Positions 59,238-64,000 of a stretch of DNA of 64,000 nucleotides are shown here, in pieces. The notes beneath the pieces are model-generated. The model ran no database searches. It saw only the letters and a list, made by a program, of their open reading frames with translations, and had not been told where the DNA came from. Made by a program: the position numbers and the translations under genes. The stretch's first letter is position 1. Each line of letters starts with the position of its first letter. The DNA lies in the NCBI GenBank assembly GCA_049296795.1, contig JBAQTC010000013.1, positions 62,001-126,000 on the forward strand, read 5' to 3'. The stretch comes from CAXNKH01 sp049296795. GTDB lineage: Bacteria > Pseudomonadota > Gammaproteobacteria > Burkholderiales > Burkholderiaceae_C.

Positions 59238-60308
59238 ATGAGTCTTATTCCCACTACTATCCTGACCGGCTTTCTGGGCTCGGGCAAAACCACCCTTCTC
59301 AAACGCGTTTTGAGCGAAGCCCATGGCCAAAAAATTGCCGTGATCGAAAACGAGTTTGGTGAAGAAAACATCGACAACGACATCCTGGTGTCTGACACCC
59401 AGGAGCAGATCATCCAGATGAGCAATGGTTGCATTTGTTGCACCATACGGGAAGATTTGCGCAGCACGTTGCGTGATTTGGCAGAAAAAAAACGCAAGGG
59501 TGAGCTGGTGTTTGACCGCGTGGTGATCGAGACCACCGGTTTGGCCGATCCGGGACCGGTGGCGCAAACATTCTTCATGGACGATGAAATTGCCGAGAGT
59601 TTTCTGTTGGATTCGATCCTGACCCTGGTCGATGCCAAACACGCAGCCCAGCAGTTGAACGACCGACAAGAAGCGCGGCGCCAGATCGGTTTTGCCGACC
59701 AGATTTTCATCAGCAAAACTGATTTGTGTACGGAAGCAGAGGTGCATGCTTTGCAGCACAGGCTGACGCACATGAACCCGCGTGCGCCACAAAAATCCGT
59801 CCATTTTGGCCAGGTGGCCTTGGCTGAAGTGTTTGATTTGAGGGGGTTTAACCTCAACGCCAAGCTGGATCTGGATCCGGACTTCTTGAAAGAAGAGCAG
59901 GACCAGCACGAACATGGTGCGCATGAAGGCCATGGGCACACGCACGAACACGACGCGCATTGCGATCACCCGTCGCACCAGCATGACGGCGCCCACCATC
60001 ATCACCACGATGATGATGTGAAAAGTTTTGTTTTCCGCTCCGAGCGGGCTTTCAACCCGGCCAAGCTGGAGGATTTTTTGGGCGCCATTGTCAATATTTA
60101 TGGCCCACGTATGTTGCGCTACAAAGGCGTACTGAATATGCAGGGAACCGAAAGAAAAGTGATTTTTCAGGGTGTTCACCAGCTCATGGGAAGTGATCTC
60201 GGGCCGCCATGGGCTGAGGGCGAAACACGCATCAGCAAAATGGTGTTCATTGGTATTGATTTGCCCAAGGATATTTTGTTGCAAGGGCTGGAGCAATCGT
60301 TGCAATGA
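59238..60308 (+). CDS. CobW/ZNG1-family GTP-dependent metallochaperone
   Basis: A COG0523 GTPase of 356 aa. Walker A GFLGSGKTT, metal-binding NGCICCTIREDL (C-x-C-C), ETTGLADPGPV and SKTDLC (G4 variant) define the GTPase half. Residues ~220-257 form a His-rich linker (about 15 His, with one Cys), then the CobW C-terminal domain (RMLRYKGVLNMQG). COG0523 proteins supply zinc or cobalt to client enzymes, often under zinc limitation. No Zur box was recognised. dksA lies 188 bp downstream. Confidence 0.92.
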   Translation: MSLIPTTILTGFLGSGKTTLLKRVLSEAHGQKIAVIENEFGEENIDNDILVSDTQEQIIQMSNGCICCTIREDLRSTLRDLAEKKRKGELVFDRVVIETTGLADPGPVAQTFFMDDEIAESFLLDSILTLVDAKHAAQQLNDRQEARRQIGFADQIFISKTDLCTEAEVHALQHRLTHMNPRAPQKSVHFGQVALAEVFDLRGFNLNAKLDLDPDFLKEEQDQHEHGAHEGHGHTHEHDAHCDHPSHQHDGAHHHHHDDDVKSFVFRSERAFNPAKLEDFLGAIVNIYGPRMLRYKGVLNMQGTERKVIFQGVHQLMGSDLGPPWAEGETRISKMVFIGIDLPKDILLQGLEQSLQ

Positions 60309-60379
60309 GTTGCTAATTTGCAAGAGTCCGGTATTTCCTCGGATAAAGCTGTACACTCGCGCGCCGGTGAACTTTCTGT

Positions 60380-60400
60380 GTTGTTGCCTCAGGCAACAAC
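60380..60400 (+). promoter_or_regulatory. Perfect hairpin in the dksA leader
   Basis: GTTGTTGCC (60380-60388) and GGCAACAAC (60392-60400) form a 9-bp stem with a TCA loop. No T-tract follows, so it is not an intrinsic terminator for cobW. It lies ~97 nt upstream of the dksA GTG. A short TCCT/AGGA pair (60477-60488) covers part of the dksA SD. Confidence 0.45.
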
Positions 60401-60496
60401 AGCAAGGGCACTGGTGGTCCGGGTCGTGCTGAATTGAACTCATGCGCGGCGAGGGTAGAGAGCAAATGCAGGTCCTTCCTGTGAGGAGACAAAAAA

Positions 60497-61624
60497 GTGA
60501 AAACGAAAGCTGGAAAAGCCAAAGTGGCGGCCCCTGTGAAAAAAGCTGTTGTCAAGGCCAAGCCCGTCCTGAAGGTCCAAACTGTCGCCAAGGCCAAGGC
60601 CAAGCTCAAGCCCGTGGCCAAACCAGCGCTCAAAAAGCCAGTCGCCAAAAAACCAATGGCCAAACCGGCGGTTAAGAAGCCAATAGCCAGGCCGGTCGTT
60701 AAAAAACCAGTTGTGAAAAAAACGCAGGTCAAATCTGCGGTGAAAAAGCCGCTTGTTAAACCAGTCGTGAAGCCTGTCGCTAAACCCATCGTTAAGCCTA
60801 TTGTTAAGCCAGCGGTCAAAAAACCAGCTGCCAAGTCGGCCGTAAAAAAACCAGTGGCCCAAGCCGAACCCAAAGCCAGTGCGAAGCCCTCCCCCAAGAA
60901 GCCCGTTCCCGTTAAATCTCCCCAACCCCAGGTACAAGCCATTAAAACTGTTAGCCCCGCCCCTTCGCCTGTCGTTAAGGCAATGCCCGTAGCCCCTGTT
61001 GCGACCTCATCTTCCCAAGTACCTGCCAGAGCCGGTCGTCCATCGTCGCGTTTGGCGCAATTGACGGTTCCATCGATGGCACAGTCAGTGGCATCGACCG
61101 CTGCCAAAGCAAGTTTCTCCCAGCTCACCACGGCGCCTGTTCTGGTTGCCCCACCGATGACGGCACCGAAAAAAAATCCCAAGCTGGCGAACCATTGGAA
61201 AACCAAGCCGGCAGCGGAACTGAGTGATGACGAACTGCTTTCCATGCCCGATGAGGAGTACATGAATGCGGTTCAACTTAAGGTGTTTCGTTTGAAGTTA
61301 GTGGCCCTAAAGCAAGGTATTTTGAGCAGTGCGGGTGAAACTTCCGAGCATCTGCGGGAAGACACCGTGGTGGTGCCTGATCCGGCCGATCGCGCCACCA
61401 TCGAAGAAGAGCACGCCTTGGAACTACGTACCCGGGACCGTGAGCGTAAATTGCTCAAGAAAATCGAGCAGTCCATAGGGCGCATCGACGCGGATGACTA
61501 CGGTTACTGTGACGAAACTGGCGAGCCGATCGGAGTGGGTCGCTTATTGGCCCGACCGACGGCCACCTTGTCGCTCGAAGCGCAGCAACGACGCGAACTC
61601 AAACAGAAAATGTTTGGCGATTGA
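60497..61624 (+). CDS. dksA: DksA-family RNA polymerase-binding regulator with long Lys/Pro/Ala-rich N-terminal extension
   Basis: DksA binds the RNA polymerase secondary channel and with ppGpp reprogrammes transcription. The DksA part starts near residue 233 (WKTKPAAELSDDELLSMPDEEYM), with coiled coil LRTRDRERKLLKKIEQSIGRIDADDYGYC. Only one zinc-finger cysteine remains: the four positions read C338, T341, S359, A362, as in one-Cys DksA proteins. Residues 1-~150 are degenerate repeats of K, P, A, V (KPVVKPVAKP type), and ~150-230 are Pro/Ala/Thr/Ser-rich, histone H1- or AlgP-like. E. coli DksA is ~151 aa. GTG start with SD GAGGAG. Confidence 0.9.
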   Translation: MKTKAGKAKVAAPVKKAVVKAKPVLKVQTVAKAKAKLKPVAKPALKKPVAKKPMAKPAVKKPIARPVVKKPVVKKTQVKSAVKKPLVKPVVKPVAKPIVKPIVKPAVKKPAAKSAVKKPVAQAEPKASAKPSPKKPVPVKSPQPQVQAIKTVSPAPSPVVKAMPVAPVATSSSQVPARAGRPSSRLAQLTVPSMAQSVASTAAKASFSQLTTAPVLVAPPMTAPKKNPKLANHWKTKPAAELSDDELLSMPDEEYMNAVQLKVFRLKLVALKQGILSSAGETSEHLREDTVVVPDPADRATIEEEHALELRTRDRERKLLKKIEQSIGRIDADDYGYCDETGEPIGVGRLLARPTATLSLEAQQRRELKQKMFGD

Positions 61625-61665
61625 ATTGGCCCGCAATGGACCCTTGAGCTAAACTCAAGCGGCCC

Positions 61666-62682
61666 ATGGCGAACAATCCCAAAGGTCCCCTGAAGTGGCT
61701 GAGCTTTCTGCGCAGTCCGCTGACCTCCAAGCCTGACCCAGTGCCCCCGGTCGCGGCCGAGGTCAATACGGCAGCGGAAAAGAGTGAGCGCAAACGCCAA
61801 ATCGATTTTGTCCGCAAAGAAGAGTTGAATTACCTGCGCAAACTGCACCAGCTTCAGGCGGATCCTGAACACCCCCAGTCGTGGTCAGTGTTGCCCAGCA
61901 GTCTGTTGGCCGATTCGGAAAATAGAGCCCAGACGCTGAAAAAAATCAATGATATCGAAGCCCAAATGTCAGAGCAGGATTGGGCCATGGAGCCATTGAG
62001 TTCCATGCCGGCCGGCGAACTCGTTGCGTCAGACGCTCCGCCACCCCAAGAAATTCCCGTACAACAGGCGGCGCAATTGATGCAGCCGGTGCCTACCCCG
62101 ACGCCGACCCCGACGAAAAGCCAGGTTGCGCCTGAGCTCGAGCACGCGGCGATTGGTTTTGCCAAGGGGGATGATGCGGGGGTGGAGCAGGAGTTGCTCA
62201 GCTATTTGGAGCGCGATCTAGCGCATCCCGAGTTGGCCAAAGTTTGGTTGAATGCGTTGCTCGGCTTGTATCGGGCGACCGACCAACAAGCACGGCTTGA
62301 GGTTCGTGCTGCAGAATTCAAGCGGCGGTTTGGCGTTGATCCTGGGGCGGCTGCCCAGCCCATCGGGGAGCTCAATGCTTCGGTTGAAGCTGGGGGGCTT
62401 AGCCTGGTCGGGGCCATCACGGGCGATGCCGCTGCCGCGTTGGAAACCCTCGATGCCGCCAGCCATGGCATGCGAGCGATCGTGATTGATTGTCGTGACC
62501 TGATTCGGCTTGATTTTTCTGCCACGGTCAGTCTTTTGAACTGGACAGCGCAGCGCCAGGCCGAAGCTTGCGAAATCCAATTTCAGAACGCGCACCCCCT
62601 GGCGGCGGCATTTTTGAATGTCGTTGGAATTGGGGAGTACGCCGGCATCGTTCCTTCCGGCTATGGAAACGACGTTAGCTGA
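61666..62682 (+). CDS. STAS-domain protein with long disordered N-terminus
   Basis: A 338-aa protein. Residues ~30-110 are charged and helical (ERKRQIDFVRKEELNYLRKLHQ), ~110-155 Pro-rich with a PTPTPTPT run, ~155-215 helical, and the last ~100 residues look like a STAS domain (GAITGDAAAALETL, MRAIVIDCRDLIRLDFSATVSLLNW, ECEIQ-like strand and LAAAFLNVVGIGEYA). The usual phospho-Ser of SpoIIAA is replaced by Asp (LDFSA), so classic anti-anti-sigma control is doubtful. It begins 41 bp after dksA. Confidence 0.78.
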   Translation: MANNPKGPLKWLSFLRSPLTSKPDPVPPVAAEVNTAAEKSERKRQIDFVRKEELNYLRKLHQLQADPEHPQSWSVLPSSLLADSENRAQTLKKINDIEAQMSEQDWAMEPLSSMPAGELVASDAPPPQEIPVQQAAQLMQPVPTPTPTPTKSQVAPELEHAAIGFAKGDDAGVEQELLSYLERDLAHPELAKVWLNALLGLYRATDQQARLEVRAAEFKRRFGVDPGAAAQPIGELNASVEAGGLSLVGAITGDAAAALETLDAASHGMRAIVIDCRDLIRLDFSATVSLLNWTAQRQAEACEIQFQNAHPLAAAFLNVVGIGEYAGIVPSGYGNDVS

Positions 62683-62722
62683 GCGCAACGCTTCTGAAGC
62701 CGTTTGGTTTTCAAGCATCACT

Positions 62723-62750
62723 TTGACATATTGCGCTAAGTGCTTAATTT
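62723..62750 (+). promoter_or_regulatory. Candidate promoter of the mra (division/cell-wall) cluster
   Basis: TTGACA (62723-62728, perfect) and TAATTT (62745-62750) with a 16-bp spacer lie 189 bp upstream of mraZ, giving a leader of about 180 nt that contains the MraZ-type repeats. Confidence 0.6.
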
Positions 62751-62856
62751 AGAACGAATTTCACTTCGTAAATCCTCTCGAAATCGTTTCTAAGTCCTTG
62801 ATTTCATTGAAAAAATTTGTTGCGACACGGCTGATAAGTTAGCTTTTTGCTGATAC

Positions 62857-62890
62857 AGTGCAAAAAAGTGCAATTAAGTGGGGAAAAGTG
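62857..62890 (+). promoter_or_regulatory. Four direct AGTG repeats with exact 10-bp period (MraZ operator type)
   Basis: AGTG occurs at 62857, 62867, 62877 and 62887, the last three as AAGTG and one as AAGTGGGG. MraZ of E. coli binds short G-rich direct repeats (TGGG type) with 10-bp periodicity upstream of its own gene, so this is the expected autoregulatory site. It lies 49-82 bp upstream of the mraZ start. Confidence 0.75.
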
Positions 62891-62938
62891 ATGAACGCTT
62901 TCTCCTGTTTGCAAAATGACTAACGAGGAGTTGCTGTC

Positions 62939-63367
62939 GTGTTTCAAGGGGCTTCGTCTCTCAGTTTGGATGCCAAAGGACGGCTGTCGGTGCCGACTCG
63001 GCATCGTGACGTTCTGATTGCCACTGCGGCAGGTCAGCTCACGATGACCAAGCATCCGCACGGCTGTTTGATGGTGTTTCCGCGCCCTGAATGGGAAAAA
63101 TTTAGGGAACGAATTGCTGCATTGCCGATGTCGGCTCAGTGGTGGAAGCGGATTTTCCTGGGCAACGCGATGGACGTCGAGATGGATGCGACGGGGCGGA
63201 TTTTGGTGTCGCCCGAATTGCGTTCGGCCGCCGGCATCAATCGGGACACGGTGTTGCTGGGCATGGGCAACCATTTTGAGCTCTGGGATAAAGCCAGTTA
63301 CGACGCGCAGGAGGCCAGGGCGATGCAAGAGAGCATGCCCGAGGTCTTCAAGGAATTTTCCTTCTGA
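62939..63367 (+). CDS. mraZ: Transcriptional regulator MraZ
   Basis: A 142-aa protein with two SpoVT/AbrB-like MraZ domains: FQGASSLSLDAKGRLSVPTRHRD and NAMDVEMDATGRILVSPELRSAAGI. MraZ forms a ring-shaped oligomer that represses the mra/dcw operon by binding the repeats upstream. Start is GTG 62939 behind GAGGAG. rsmH follows after 9 bp. Confidence 0.96.
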   Translation: MFQGASSLSLDAKGRLSVPTRHRDVLIATAAGQLTMTKHPHGCLMVFPRPEWEKFRERIAALPMSAQWWKRIFLGNAMDVEMDATGRILVSPELRSAAGINRDTVLLGMGNHFELWDKASYDAQEARAMQESMPEVFKEFSF

Positions 63368-63376
63368 AGGCCGACG

Positions 63377-64000
63377 GTGGAAACCTCATGGAAACACACC
63401 ACCGTCTTGTTGAACGAAGCCGTCGAAGCACTGTTCAATCAGGCGCAAGACAGTGCCGAAGCTCAACAGACTTATGTCGATGCTACTTTTGGCCGCGGCG
63501 GACATTCGCAGCTGATTTTGAGTCGTTTGGCGAGTCAGGGTCATCTGATCGCTTTCGACAAAGACCCCGAAGCCGTGGCACAAGCTGCGCAAATCACCGA
63601 CCCAAGATTTTCTATCCGGCACCAAGGCTTCAGCCATTTGGGCGAATTGCCACACGCCAGCGTGGCTGGGTTGTTGCTGGATTTGGGTATCAGTTCGCCT
63701 CAGATCGACAACCCGCAGCGGGGTTTCAGTTTCAGGTTCGAAGGACCGCTGGACATGCGCATGGACACCACACGGGGTCAAAGCGTTGCACAGTGGTTGG
63801 CAACAGCGGAGGTGGGTCAGATTGCGGAGGTGATACGTGATTACGGCGAAGAACGGTTTGCTGGGCCGATTGCAAAGGCGATTGTTGATCGCCGCCAAGC
63901 AAGAGGACCTCTCACCACCACCACCGAGTTGGCTCAGCTCGTGGCAGACACGGTCAAAACCCGCGAGGCGGGCCAGAACCCTGCAACACGGACATTCCAA
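63377..64000 (+). CDS. rsmH: 16S rRNA (cytosine1402-N4)-methyltransferase RsmH, truncated by window end
   Basis: Translated from GTG 63377 the frame stays open to the last base (208 codons). WKHTTVLLNEAVEAL, VDATFGRGGHSQLILSRL (SAM motif I), LIAFDKDPEAV, GLLLDLGISSPQIDNPQRGFSF and GPLDMRMD are RsmH signatures. It N4-methylates C1402 of 16S rRNA. SD GAAGG overlaps the mraZ stop. The 3-prime end lies outside the window. A long open frame on the opposite strand is antisense and not a gene. Confidence 0.96.
   Translation, partial: METSWKHTTVLLNEAVEALFNQAQDSAEAQQTYVDATFGRGGHSQLILSRLASQGHLIAFDKDPEAVAQAAQITDPRFSIRHQGFSHLGELPHASVAGLLLDLGISSPQIDNPQRGFSFRFEGPLDMRMDTTRGQSVAQWLATAEVGQIAEVIRDYGEERFAGPIAKAIVDRRQARGPLTTTTELAQLVADTVKTREAGQNPATRTFQ

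Noticed and set aside
60309..60496. Intrinsic terminator between cobW and dksA
   Set aside because: The 9-bp hairpin at 60380-60400 has no T-tract on the plus strand.
63386..64000. Minus-strand gene at the right edge
   Set aside because: It is antisense to rsmH, whose plus-strand frame from GTG 63377 shows all RsmH motifs.

Overview
The window reads as one contiguous piece of a betaproteobacterial chromosome, most likely Burkholderiales and probably family Comamonadaceae. The support is gene order: rne opposite rluC; yceD-rpmF-plsX-fabHDG-acpP-fabF; mucD-lepA-lepB-DUF4845-rnc-era-recO-pdxJ-acpS-nagZ; argB-slmA; dapF-DUF484-xerC; mraZ-rsmH. Further support comes from an orphan Bug-type binding protein and from a DksA with a lysine/proline/alanine-rich N-terminal extension. 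Genus is inference. Coding density is high, many genes overlap by ATGA or GTGA, and GTG/TTG starts are common (dinB, hemC, rluC, rnc, recO, acpS, dctP, dksA, mraZ, rsmH).

Layout. 1-2.3 kb: end of yaaA, queF (queuosine) and dinB. 2.4-6.5 kb: hemC-hemD-hemX-hemY tetrapyrrole operon. 6.6-7.6 kb: orphan Bug protein. 7.7-12.1 kb: rne and rluC diverging from a 546-bp leader/promoter region. 12.1-14.2 kb: HAD phosphatase, Rieske protein and S49 peptidase. 14.3-15.6 kb: RsmI-like methylase and Maf/YceF nucleotidase on the minus strand. 15.7-22.1 kb: yceD-rpmF, then the fatty-acid synthesis cluster. 22.1-32.2 kb: small membrane protein, mucD, an unusual non-coding region, then lepA to nagZ as one long overlapping gene train. 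32.3-33.9 kb: argB, slmA.

34.0-42.4 kb is the main accessory metabolic locus. A minus-strand unit (TRAP transporter dctP-dctQ-dctM, UxaA-type dehydratase, Ldh2-type oxidoreductase) diverges from a plus-strand unit (two SDR dehydrogenases and an FAH-family hydrolase). Together they look like import and non-phosphorylative breakdown of a sugar acid, plausibly L-fuconate or a relative. 42.5-47.9 kb: enoyl-CoA hydratase, Atm1-type ABC exporter, pyrC, DUF3025 and htpX, the last behind a sigma-32-like promoter. 48.4-52.1 kb: FAD dehydrogenase, aldo/keto reductase and AEC permease. 52.5-52.9 kb: RNase P RNA. 52.9-55.9 kb: RsuA-like protein, Nudix-metallo-beta-lactamase fusion and AhpD-like protein. 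56.4-58.9 kb: dapF, DUF484, xerC. 59.2-62.7 kb: CobW GTPase, extended DksA, STAS protein. 62.7-64 kb: start of the division/cell-wall cluster, with a promoter, MraZ-type direct repeats, mraZ and a truncated rsmH.

No phage, insertion sequence, CRISPR, defence locus or tRNA was seen. The least explained DNA is intergenic: (a) a ~400-bp element present as two inverted copies flanking rnpB and three genes; (b) a ~260-bp element present twice in opposite orientation plus a fragment; (c) REP-like hairpins, including a 49-bp tandem repeat; (d) a 490-bp mucD-lepA spacer with an AT-rich stretch, two DnaA-box-like sites, promoter-like sequences and a strong terminator that could end a small RNA. The sigma-E module (rpoE-rseA-rseB) usually found between fabF and mucD in related bacteria is absent here.
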